The notes beneath the pieces were generated by a model. The model made no database searches. It was not told the DNA's origin and saw nothing but the letters and a program-made list of their open reading frames with translations. Positions 31,201 through 41,675 of a stretch of 64,000 nt of DNA are shown here, in pieces (position 1 is the first letter of the stretch; each line of letters opens with the position of its first letter). Made by a program: the position numbers and the translations under genes. This DNA is from Fistulifera solaris (lineage: Eukaryota; Bacillariophyta; Bacillariophyceae; Naviculales; Stauroneidaceae), in the NCBI GenBank assembly GCA_030295235.1, contig AP026126.1, forward strand, positions 1,736,001 to 1,800,000, given 5' to 3'.

Positions 31201-34200
31201 CACTGTTGAAAGAAAATCATTATCTCGAAACTCAGATGTTGTGTTGCCTTGTTTAGTACGGTCGGAAAGCTCTAGGCGACTTCGTACATGTCGCCCTCCA
31301 TGAGGTTTTGCTCTCGCCAGAAAACCAAATTGATGATCTCTAGAATCAAGAATTAATGACCAGTTGTCTCGATCAATAGCTTCTTTCGACTGATCACCAA
31401 ACAGATTTTCTTCATCGAATAGTAACGATATCACACGGCCGAGATTAGCTCTATTCCACTTTCGCATACCGTCAGCCTCGGTCACACCGTTTTTTGAGAA
31501 AAAGACGCATGTGCCTTCCAACAAATGCAAAATTGCGGCGAACGAGTGTAGTCTTAAAGGGATTAAGGACGCAGGATTCGACCAAACTAAGCTGGCTTCA
31601 CCATGCCCCAAAGCAAATTGTCGCCACAAGGTCGGCAGCATTCTGAGGATAAAGGGCGAGAATGTTGGCAAAGAGCGATTCATCTTAGAAGATGTGGTCA
31701 AAGTAGAATTCACAAGATGAGTCTCTATTGTGTCATCTTTTTTTGGTACGGCCTCTAGTGCTTTTCTCAAAAGCGATTGCCTGTTGATCTTAATATCCGA
31801 GAGAAATTTTGTCTCCAGTCTATGCATGACGTTATTAGGATAGTCTGATTCCTCGTTTAAAGGTCACTGAGCGCTTCATCTTGTGAATGAAGCGACGTAA
31901 GCGCAACGATACGAACCTTTGAAGTCTGTTTAGAATAGTCTTGTGATCACAACTTTCATATTACTCAGAAAGCACAACTTACCGAGAGAGACATGGGCTC
32001 GTCTTTCGTAACGTTCGCGACGGCAATTGTTGAATCCGCTGGATCTGTAACACGTTCCTTATTTACGAGAGCGATGGGTTCAATATAGCTTTGTCCCGCT
32101 TGTAGAGACTCTGAGCCCGAATGCTGCTTGGCGAGAAGAAGAGTCGTTGTCGAACAGTCCCACTTCTCACAGAACGTCTTCGGAACTGCTTGGGCTTCGT
32201 ATGAGAGCTGCACATCATGGATACCGTTGCTAACTAGGCGACTCTTTTCGGACAAAGGCAGGAAACCGCAAATCATTTGCTCCAGACATGAATGAATTTT
32301 CGCCTCTTTGTTCTCTTTAACACGTGAAAGGGAAGCCACTGCTTCTTTTGTGGGCATCAAGACAGAAGCGTCCCATTTAACATGGTAAACGGTAAAGAAG
32401 AGGGTAAGCGATCGTGTGCACCCATCTTTTCTCTTTTGCGCGAGATCCAGTGGCAATTTCGTCTTGAACTCGTCAATAAAATAATGATGTTCTGTCGTCC
32501 CTTTCCGCGTAGCGCATGTCGTGAATGATTCAGAAATAAGAAATGGACCACGTCTGTGGTTGTGAATCGAAGACCCTCGTTCCGGCAAGTGCGCGAGATA
32601 ACCAAATCCATCCATCCACTCTAATTCGCGAACTTCAACTCCTAGGACTATCATATCCCTGTCACAATTGTGAAGGATGCGGGGTTGAAAAATCAACTCG
32701 TTATAGAATACTGTGTGAAAAAAGGCTCGATGTCCTGACCGGAAAGACGACCTTTCCGAGTCGTGCTACTTTCACCAGTTGTAGGAATCAAACTAAGCGG
32801 GATCGGTGCGAGTTCTTGAGCATATGAATTGGGTTTTGATACGAAGCTACCGTAGCTTTCGACACTGTCACGGCCGCCATCAACCGTCGCTTCAGTAGTA
32901 AGTCCAGGCAATACCTTGGCTGTTCGAACGGTGAAATCCGATGACAAAATCATCGGATTTTCATCTACATCATCACCCTCCCGCTTAACTTGGAGTTCAC
33001 CTGTAAAATCTACAAGTCTATCTCTAGCTAAAGAGCTTTTGTTGTCAACAGCATTCTGTAAGATGGGGCATAAATGAGTAGGCATGCGATTGACTTAACA
33101 GTCAAACAGACTGAACGTACATGGATACCTAGATATCCGAAGTTTCTCATTACTAGCATAGCGCTTCCACCATTGGTCATTAGGGCCGGACCTCCGACTT
33201 GTACTATGCTGGGATTAGCCCTGTGAAGAACAGATAGTTGGGAGAATAAGTATCCTCTTTAGCGAATGAAAATTCAAGCGTGACGTACCTAGGAAATAGC
33301 ATCACCATAATATGCTCAATGATCTGCTTCTCTTCGCCGTTGAACTGAAATAGAGGGATTTGAACAGCTCTACTGACAACAACAGCAGGATTTTCCGCAC
33401 CAAAGACCTGGAGGAGTGGTGCGACCCCAAATGCCAAGGGCACCAAGAGGTGTCCGTGGCTATATGAAGCCCTTTCTGCATTCGAACGTAAATGCTCTAA
33501 ATCTACGGCGTCGGAATTTGGAACCAAATAAGGTTCCAGGTCGAGTACGTCAGCCAGTACTTTGCGAACCATCAACACTGCGTAAAGATTGGAAACATTG
33601 AGATTGGATGGTAGTGGGAAAATACCACAGCGTGTACCTGTGAGCCTGTCGTCTGAGGCGTCCGATACGGAATAAGGCCATAATGCACCGGAGCAACGCG
33701 TAGCAACATTACCGTCTCCAACTACATCAAAGTATAACGCCTCTGTCACTTTTGCACACCTCTGAAGATCAGGAATCGGAGCAGGGGTCGGATCATTTCC
33801 TGGTACATCTGAAATCGTCTCAACGTGATAAATAGCAAGTGAACAAAACAGCGGTTCTATCTCTCCATTGAGGGATGGAAAACCCACAGCTTGAGTGTCT
33901 ATTTGAAGGTAACGGTAACCGTGCGGTCGATCGGAGAGGTATGGAAGACTCTGTTCCACTGGTGTAGCAGCATGGAGATGAGACAAAGGAAGGTTATTTT
34001 CGCGTAGAACATCTGGATTTGGTTCCAATCCAGTGAGAAGGGCTGTATTCCCTTTCTCAACAAGAGATGCTGGAGGTACATGCAGTTGCCTTCCAGCTAC
34101 TTTCTTATCTCTTCGAATAGCGTTCTTTGATTGATTGAACCACCCACATCTTAGTCGCGACTGGCGCCGTTTCATTTTCGGCTCTTTTCGTCTTACATGT

Positions 34201-35922
34201 ACAGGTGACGCCCTGGCTCTTCCTAAATCACTGGAATCGATGCTGCCTATGGTTCTCTTCGTTTGAACAGATGCAGAATCTGAAACTGAAGTTTCTTTTC
34301 GAGTAATGTTACAGGTTTGGCGTAACATCGCTGTTCGAGAGTTCCAACTGTGATTGTCGTCTGAACGCAGAGCAGGATTGGGGCATGCAACCGTACCGAA
34401 AAGGTCAGGGATAACAAAACGCTCAATTGTCTCTTGTGATCTTTTCAACTCGTTTGATCGTACTTGTTCTTCTCGTGTCTCATGAATACCAAGATCGGCC
34501 GAATCCGGTAGAGCCTTGTCATCCGCAGCGAACAATGGCACGCACCCGTTAGTCAATTCATAATTTGACAGCGGTCGAAGTCGAGAACCATCTTCAGGAA
34601 CCTGCTGCGACAGCAACCGTGATGCCTCAATCGGGATATCCGCAGTTCCACCTTCATCCATATCACCCGTTAGCAATGCAATAGCTTTACTCAGGTGATC
34701 ACTGATTCCAACCTGTTTTTTCATTTCGTCTTCATGCAAAGATTCGTCATCACTATCGACCACCCGTCTTGTAAGCGACTGACTTGGACGGAACGAACCA
34801 CTCTTACTTGAAACGAATGTTCCTCCTTCACTTTGCGTCGCCCATAATGAAAACAATTCCATCTCATCTTTTGCAGCCGGATCACTTCCAGGTTCATCTT
34901 CGGTTACGTTGACTTCCTCTTCAGACTGTGGCTGGTCTGCATCCTCAACAATATGTATACTTGATTGACTCTCTGATCTCGAATGCTCTCCGGACCGATT
35001 GGTGGACTCATCATCTTGTCGAAGCCACATGCTGAACAGTTGATTTTCGCTGACAATCTTGTCGGGTATGTTGTCTTCTTCCTCACCTATCACCTGGCTT
35101 TCTCCGACCCTTGGTCGTCTTAGATCCTTTTTGACATTGTGGCTGGAGCAGTAAATGAACGAGAAACAATGGAGGGCTTCCGGACGGGCTCCGGACGGTC
35201 TTTCATGTACGATTTGACACGCTTCGCTCGTTCATCGTGACCCCAAACAGGCTGATACGTGGAGACAAGATCACTGCCAACAAACTCAGGTTCGGTGTCA
35301 TTCGCAGTCTCTTTCATAATGTCGAGACCAAAGCCGAATACTCGAAGTGCCCCCACTACATTCCGAACAGCTGGGGGCAGTTGATTCAAACGCGGCTTGA
35401 TTCCTGGATTTCCCTTTTGAAATTCGTCAATAGCTTCCCGTAGCATATAACGGGCTTCCTTTATGACTCTAGGAGGTACAATGGGACCGAAGAAGAGAGG
35501 CCGATGCATCTCCACTTTTCACAAAACATGGGAATATCGTTTTCTGGCTTGATTCTCTGAGGGTTGCGTTCTGTGGAATTCACGAGTCCTTTCCCATCCG
35601 CAGGGATCTTGGCCTTTGATGATGTCTGCTCTACAACTGGTTCACTCAGAAGTGCAATCGCTGCATTCAAATTCGATTGCTCGGCTTCCAAGCGGTGCTT
35701 GGCATTCGCCCCCGGAGCAGGAAATCGCAAGGACCCGGAGCCGACAGTAGTTGTGTTATCGACAATGGAATCTAAAAATGCGTTGTCTGCGGAAGTCATA
35801 TTGTTCGTTGGTGTATTGTTTCCTGTTATTGCACCTGCAGTAGCAGGCGATTCATCTTTGACACCCACAGCCATCGCGGCAAATTGAATGATCTCCTTCT
35901 TCCGCGTATCCTCTTCTGTCAT
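25284..35922 (-). CDS. Giant DOCK-family guanine nucleotide exchange factor
   Basis: About 3,400 aa against about 2,000 in animals. Introns at 33221-33288, 33001-33128, 31917-31982 and 30505-30562. The long N-terminus (to about 33300) is acidic and disordered. DHR-1 (C2-like) lies at about 32330-32720: TVFYNELIFQPRIL and HHYFIDEFKTKLPLDL with FFTVYHV. An armadillo-like middle follows (SLHSQDEAL, LHGITAGFVVG). DHR-2, the Rho/Rac exchange domain, fills 25284-28300: VLAELHANRKKFAEEA and LGRFYRVWFHGG with ELTGMEFVYR. Frame breaks, mostly one missing base, sit at 35516-35519, 35128-35132, 32718-32723, about 31859, 28663-28666 and 28549-28552, with one extra base at 28302-28304. Phases also disagree by one across the 30505 intron. 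Confidence 0.85.
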
Positions 35923-36333
35923 AATTGTTACACTCTGTCGGACTTTTTATCTGTATATGAGAAACAGTGAACGAAAAGTCGTTTTTGTGGTACGCTCTAT
36001 TGTAGTTGTTGCTTGTCCATTCACCACAACAACCTCGTTGGACGAAAGAGCACAGCAGTATGCAGTGTGCAGCGTGCACCGCGAAGATCCTTGCTTCTGG
36101 TTAAACGTTTCATGACAGACAGTCAGTCAGTCTTGAAGTCTTCCAGCCTACACTTTGATCGACAATAAACTTTGAAGCCAGCGATAGCGACACCGAACGA
36201 TTGATCGAGCTGTGATTTAATAGTCTAATTGAAAATAAATTCAAGCAGATCCAGCAGAACAGTTGTTTGCGAGAAAGTTACGACACGACAGGGATGTGAA
36301 AAAACACAAGAATGAGGAGTAAACAGTGGTGGC

Positions 36334-36384
36334 TCGTGACTGAAATTAAGTCTTGAAAAGGTCGCCTACCCTTTTACTTACAGT
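36334..36384 (-). repeat. 53-bp dispersed element, copy E
   Basis: Read on the minus strand: ACTGTAAGTAAAAGGGTAGG, then CGACCTTTTCAAGACTTA, ending ATTTCAGTCACGA. 51 bp. Only one base differs in the terminal 12-mer. It shares GGTAAAAG and GCGACCTTT-type blocks with copy C1 at 55507. Confidence 0.7.
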
Positions 36385-36512
36385 ATACAACCAGAAGGGG
36401 ACGACAACCTATCGATTTTCGACATCGGTGACCGAGATGTGTGCATTTCAAATAATGTAAAGGAAATTTTTCATGGCAACTGGCAGTGCTGATAGCAACA
36501 CATTTTGGACTT

Positions 36513-36521
36513 TACCTGGTA
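36513..36521. repeat. TACC(A/T)GGTA palindrome site
   Basis: TACCTGGTA followed by TG, in the DOCK/glycerol kinase divergent promoter. The context TACCTGGTATGAA is shared with 41430. Confidence 0.6.
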
Positions 36522-36741
36522 TGAAAAACAAAAGAGCAACATCCATTGCTCCCTGGCCGTTGTTAGCTGTTTATTAAAATACGAAATGATGTCGCAGCAG
36601 CACTAAGATGCCTTGACTCTACTTAGAAAACAAAAGATTCTGTTCATCTCCGTTCGAACGAAACTCGACGTTGCAATCTCTTTGCAATATGTAATATTCA
36701 TTCACCTCATCTATCGATCTATTTTTCGATTCAAAAATACC

Positions 36742-38569
36742 ATGCTGTCCTTCGAAATGAATGTGGAAGTGTTTGATGATGTGTTGATTAGTGATTTGAA
36801 AGAATCCAAAGTTCTGATCGGAGCCATCGATCAAGGAACGAGCAGCACTCGACTTCTGGTGTTCTCCAAAGGCGGAAGAATTGCGGCGTCGGCTCAAATG
36901 GAGCACACACAGATTTTTCATGCCGGGTCATGCCGGCTGGCATGAGCATGATCCATTGGAAATATGGAACAACACGAAAGCTTGTATTGCAGCCGTGTTC
37001 AAGATCCTTCAAGAGAAAGGCTTCAGCGTGAGCAGCACCAGCGACGGTGACGCTAAAGCACTTTCTCTCGCAGCCATCGGAATTACGAATCAACGCGAAA
37101 CAACTATTGCATGGAATAAAGTTACTGGTAAACCGTACCACAATGCGATTGTTTGGGATGATACTCGCACAACATCGATAGCTTTTCATCTGGCGGCAGG
37201 AAACATCAACAAACTTCGCTCCAGAACTGGATTGCCTCTTGCCAGCTACTTCGCTGGGACAAAAGTTAAGTGGTTGCTAGATAATATAGAGGAGCTTCAG
37301 AGAGATCTGGCAAATCCAGTCACACGTGATCAGGTAGCCTTTGGAACTGTCGATTCTTGGCTCGTCTTTCAACTAACAGGAGCAGAAGCTTTATCCCCCA
37401 ATGCTGGAAACGTGGGTGGCATTTTCGTGACGGATGTAACCAACGCCAGTCGATGGCTTTTCATGGATCTAAAGTCACAAAAGTGGGACAAGGACCTGGT
37501 GGATATGGTTTGCGCATCGCACGATCTACCCATCGAGACAGCCTTACCGACGATATGCCCCAGCAGCCATGTGTTCGGAATGTGCGATGGTCAATGCGGT
37601 GTGGAAGCGTTGTATCAGGTCCCCATTGCTGCTATCTTGGGAGATCAGCAGGCTGCTCTATTCGGTCAGACGGCTTTCCTACCCGGCGAAGCTAAGAATA
37701 CGTACGGAACAGGTCTTTTCCTCATGATGAATACCGGAACGGAGGCAGTAGATAGCACGCACGGACTTCTCACTACGATCGCGTACCAGATAGGAACCAC
37801 AGGTTCAGTCAATTACGCTTTGGAAGGAAGCGTTTCGCATTCAGGAAGCACGATTCAGTGGCTTCGCGACCAGTTAGGTATCATAGCGAACGCATCTGAA
37901 TCGGAAACCGTTGCTAAAACGACCCCTGACAATGAAGGCTTATACATGGTACCAGCATTCTCAGGACTTTTTGCACCTTACTGGCGATCAGACGCTCGTG
38001 CCTGCATTGTTGGAATGACGGCCTCTCACCATAAAGGGCATTTTTGCCGTGCCGCTATTGAAGCTACCGCATACCAAACAAAAGATATTTTTGATGCTAT
38101 CACTGCCGACTCACGCGTGAGCCTCAAGACCTTGAAGGTTGACGGAGGAGGTACACATAATGACTTGCTTATGCAGTTTCAAGCTGATATAATTGGCGTT
38201 CCAGTCATCAAACCGGTGGTGATGGAGACCACATCCATTGGTGCTGCGTTCGCTGCTGGGCTAGCTGTTGGCGTTTGGGAAGGGTTGGACGAACTCCGCA
38301 AGCTATGGTCAGCGTCAAAGTTCTGCGAGCCTAAGTTGGACCCAATTACGAGAGAAAAGTATTGCACAGAATGGCAAAAGGCTGTAACAAAGAGTTTGGG
38401 ATGGATCGATGTAGGTGACGAGGATCAAGATGATGAGACGTTTTTGGATGCTCGATCTGGTGAAGAGACGCCGCTTAGGCCTCATAATAGCTTCCAAACT
38501 GTAGTGCTTCTCGGTGCAGCTTTAATGGCTGGATTTTTGTTGGGTAGAAAAACTAGCCGCTTAAACTAA
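36742..38569 (+). CDS. Glycerol kinase with C-terminal membrane anchor
   Basis: About 605 aa. FGGY kinase motifs: [11 protein letters not shown] (phosphate loop, about 28-38), [22 protein letters not shown] (glycerol site), [31 protein letters not shown] and [16 protein letters not shown]. It phosphorylates glycerol to sn-glycerol-3-phosphate. The end carries an extra acidic linker and a hydrophobic helix ([16 protein letters not shown]) with RKTSRLN, a likely tail anchor as in some animal glycerol kinases. The frame is broken by a 10-bp near-tandem duplication, CATGCCGGGT/CATGCCGGCT (36919-36938); taking out one copy gives [15 protein letters not shown], the conserved sequence. Start chosen at the first ATG in the frame of the phosphate loop; Met at 36757 is also possible. 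Confidence 0.88.
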
Positions 38570-39070
38570 TCAAGAAATCTAGACTGTTTTTACAATAGAA
38601 ACGAATTGCACACTAATATGACACATGAAAAGCCAGAAAAAGATGAAAATCTAATTTCTTATCAAAAATCTTCAAAAATATTTGCTTACATTGTCGACAT
38701 TCCGTTAGGAACGACCATACTACGATGACAGCACCGCTTCCCGTCTGCTCAGCGAAGTTAAGCATCGTCAGGCCCGGTTAGTACTACGGTGGGGGACCAC
38801 GTTGGAATCCCGGTGTTGTTCTTTGCCGATTGACCGCCGACCTCCAACAATCGTCACATCACCCATCAATCATCACATCGTACATCGTCATCAATAAAAA
38901 TAAATAATTTATTCGAAAAACAGCACGCTGTCATTCCTCTAGGCATAAAGAGTTTCAGGAAAAATTTTTGTGGCAGCCGTAATAAGCCTTAAATCGACAA
39001 GACTCGAGGCAAAAGAAAAGAGGTGATAGCGCCTATTTGCCCGATTTTCCTGCGTGTCAACATCGTCAAA
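38570..39070. other. Intergenic carrying the 5S rRNA gene
   Basis: Apart from 5S rRNA (38709-38821) nothing is recognised. The A-rich tract ATAAAAATAAATAA at about 38893 follows the 5S gene. Confidence 0.5.
38709..38821 (+). rRNA. 5S ribosomal RNA (possibly slightly degenerate)
   Basis: Contains the near-invariant 5S core GCGAAGTTAAGCATCGTCAG, GCCCGGTTAGTACTACGGTG and GGGGACCACG. Ends pair as helix I: GAACGAC (38709-38715) with GTTGTTC (38815-38821). Its 113 nt is about five shorter than usual 5S RNA. CACGTTGGAATCCCGGTGTT appears to lack a G in a run where other eukaryotic 5S genes have more. No TTTT terminator follows closely, so it may be a lone dispersed copy or a pseudogene. RNA polymerase III transcription is expected from internal control sequences. 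Confidence 0.85.
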
Positions 39071-39737
39071 ATGTTCTTGGCGCAACGATATTGTATATTA
39101 GCAATACTCTTGTGCTTTCCTTGTCTAATTGAATCCTTCGCTGCGAAGAAAAAAGGAGGAAATGTGGCCAAAAGCAGCAAGGGATTCGGAGTGCCACCCG
39201 AGTCACTTGAAAATGTGCTTTCCAAATTTCCAACACGCCTGCCAATTAATGCCGACGACCTCCCCCTGCCCGTGTGGATTGTCACAAACGTATGGCAATT
39301 GCTGTGCACCCTTTCACCGATACGAAAAACAATGCCTGGCGACATCCGATGTGCTTCGGTCTCGGTACTCGGCCTTTAAATATCGACTAATCCAATACGT
39401 GATGGATACTACGCACGAAACTTGCCGAGACTATCGCGAGAATCGCATAGCTTGGGCGAAGGACTTGCACAAAGCGGGAATGTTCGACTCCTACGAATTC
39501 GTTGGTTTAGAAGCCGGACCAGAAGTTCCAGGAAAGAACGAAAATGAGGGCTTTATCACATTTCAAGTAAGATTGCGGGCGAAGGGAGTCGGATTAGAGC
39601 AATCAAAGGGTTCTGAAACAATTGTGAAGGAAAAGTCCAGATTTTTGCGTGATTCCAAAACAGGAGTGTGGAGCTACGCAAGTGGCGAAGTTCGAGCAGA
39701 CGTTGCTGGTTTAGAAGATACTATTTTAAACCCGTAA
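39071..39737 (+). CDS. Plastid-targeted YchJ/UPF0225 SEC-C protein (frame broken)
   Basis: N-terminus MFLAQRYCILAILLCFPCLI then ESFAAKK: signal peptide with an F at the cleavage site, like a diatom plastid presequence. A SEC-C type zinc motif follows, PCPCGLSQTYGNCCAPFH, then SRYSAFKYRLIQYVMDTTH and an NTF2-like C-terminal part (FVGLEAGP, SRFLRD), the order of bacterial YchJ. The frame changes at C5 39262-39266; with four C the two halves read DDLPCPCGL without a break. Zinc binding is expected; the function of YchJ is not known. Start is the first ATG in frame. Confidence 0.82.
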
Positions 39738-40109
39738 AGTCCAGTTACGTCTCAACACGTACACAACTCAAATTCCTTCTAGCTAGGTACTGAAGGCGAT
39801 TTGTTTTAAAAGGTGATGCTCATCTACACTAGCTAGGAATGGGATTTTTAGTTATTGCCAGAGACCGAATGTGTTGTCATGATGATTCTTCATTGTCGGG
39901 GGCGTTCCCGTTTCAAGTGATGAGTCACGACCTGTTCGAACGGAAAATTCTTCTGAAAAATCTTCTCTTCGCAATCACAAATCACAACCCATCACATCGA
40001 CAGAATAGACATTGGCTCAGCATTGTTTCTTCTTTAGCGAAAATTGTTGTAGTCGAATTGCTCTTCATAATATCAGCGGTCCCCGCGTTATTAAATTTTT
40101 ACTACAATC
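39738..40109. other. Short intergenic region
   Basis: 370 bp between two same-strand genes. No supported ORF or repeat; promoter of the kinase gene. Confidence 0.4.
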
Positions 40110-41216
40110 ATGATAACAGGCTTCGCTCTACTGAACAGCCTTGTACTGCTCACCTTGACCCATTCCTTTGTTGTGGACAGGCCGACTATCCGATCAATGA
40201 TTACTGCGCAACTCGCTTCAGTTCTTTCCGATGCAAGCCTCCAAAGCGACTATTTTCTCGACGGCAGTGCTATTAGTACATCAGGGAAAGCAGCAATTCA
40301 TTCCGGATTTCGCAAGTGCCCCGTGACCGGAGAGCGGTGTGGGCTGCCGCTGGTCATCAAGTCTTCTACAAACATACAAGCTATACTCAGAGAACTCGAG
40401 AATTACAGAAAGGTATCCAACAATAACGTCTTTGCACAAATATGGGATAGTCTGATTCCGAAAGACTCGCAGGTGTATTTTGCAACAACAGCCGCCATCA
40501 TCATGGAAAAAGGCGATTGCGATTTACTCGATTATTTGAGAGACAACGGACCGATGGAGGGGGAAACACTACGAGAGGCAGCGACGCAGGTAGCAAAATG
40601 TGTCAAGGCGGTACACGATAGTCAGATGGTGTGGACCGAGGTCAAATCGGAAAATTTTGTTATTTGCAACGGCGTCATCAAAGGTATTGACTTGGAATCT
40701 GCTGTTCCGTTGGGGAGCAGTGTGATTGACTTTACACCCAAAACCAGTCCGCCGGAATTTGCTCTGGGTTTCCTCAAAGGTAGACCCAAGCAAAATGAAA
40801 TGGCGTTTGATTATGACGTGTGGTCGCTTGGGACAGTATATTACGAAATGGCGACGGGTGAGCTTTTTCATGACAAGAAACACATATTGGAAGTGGCTGA
40901 AATTATCATGCATTTGACACAGTCGGATTTAGACGCATTTTTGCTCCACAAAGTTGCAGATCCCATACTCCGAGATTTGATTGGAGCGTGCCTTAGCTTG
41001 GATCGGTCTAGACGGCCGACAATCCATGAAGTCCTCCAACATCCGTTCCTTGACGCTTCCTTTTCTCAGTGCACTACCACCATACAATCAGGCTCGCACC
41101 TAAATGTCCTTACAACGCAATATATGGACGATTTAAAAGGCGCCGCAAGTGACCCCTTTCATTCCCCTTCGAAGCAATCTAGAAAGTCTTACAGTCCATC
41201 CTTTTGCAGCCCCTAG
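40110..41216 (+). CDS. Atypical plastid-targeted protein kinase (possible pseudokinase)
   Basis: 368 aa, intron-free. The N-terminus (MITGFALLNSLVLLTLTHSF) is a signal peptide ending in HSFVV, suggesting plastid import. Kinase features: VIK (Lys84), an acidic partner near 95, IIMEKGDCDLLDYL hinge, VWTEVKSENF in place of HRDxKxxN, GIDLES in place of DFG, SPPEFA in place of APE and DVWSLGTVYYEM. Lys179 and Asn182 of the catalytic loop and Asp194 are kept, but the catalytic Asp is Glu177 and the Gly-rich loop is weak (STSGKAAIHSG). Activity is therefore doubtful; it may be a regulatory pseudokinase. Disordered Ser-rich tail. Confidence 0.8.
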   Translation: MITGFALLNSLVLLTLTHSFVVDRPTIRSMITAQLASVLSDASLQSDYFLDGSAISTSGKAAIHSGFRKCPVTGERCGLPLVIKSSTNIQAILRELENYRKVSNNNVFAQIWDSLIPKDSQVYFATTAAIIMEKGDCDLLDYLRDNGPMEGETLREAATQVAKCVKAVHDSQMVWTEVKSENFVICNGVIKGIDLESAVPLGSSVIDFTPKTSPPEFALGFLKGRPKQNEMAFDYDVWSLGTVYYEMATGELFHDKKHILEVAEIIMHLTQSDLDAFLLHKVADPILRDLIGACLSLDRSRRPTIHEVLQHPFLDASFSQCTTTIQSGSHLNVLTTQYMDDLKGAASDPFHSPSKQSRKSYSPSFCSP

Positions 41217-41675
41217 ATGTCAGTTCACTCCTTGAGTGCACTTTCTGGTGCAAGCAATCTTATTTGTAGATCACAATGTCCCATAGAGACAAAATGCAAC
41301 ATTTGACACTCTGCACACATCCACCTAACTTACTAAGTTACTTACTTGTTTTTGAAGCAAAGTTGATTACTAGCTCATTACATCACCGTTCGAGACGATG
41401 TGTAGCTACAAGGATGTTTGACGAGTGACTACCTGGTATGAAGGTCTTGAGAATTCAAACGAACACGGAGCTTTTAACCAGAGGTTGCGACTTGCGACTA
41501 AAAACACAATACCTTGACTTTTCGTTGACGTCATGTACACTATGAGATAGAGTCGATTACAGCATTTTCTCGTCCAGTAAATTTTCCACCAAGCAACTAT
41601 GGCAGCAGTCAGAAGATTATCTCTCTTCTTCTTCATCAAGGCATCTGCAACTTGTTGCATTCTAACATATTTGAA
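41217..41675. other. Intergenic region
   Basis: 460 bp, no supported gene. Holds a TACC(A/T)GGTA palindrome at 41430-41438. The start region of EFG1 is preceded by several upstream ATG codons. Confidence 0.45.
41430..41438. repeat. TACC(A/T)GGTA palindrome site
   Basis: TACCTGGTA followed by TGAAGG, between the kinase and EFG1 genes. Confidence 0.6.

Larger units (their letters stand above)
35923..36741. other. Divergent promoter of DOCK and glycerol kinase genes
   Basis: 820 bp with no gene. Contains a minus-strand copy of the dispersed element (36334-36384), a CAGTCAGTCAGTC run near 36120 and one TACC(A/T)GGTA palindrome (36513-36521). Confidence 0.55.
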
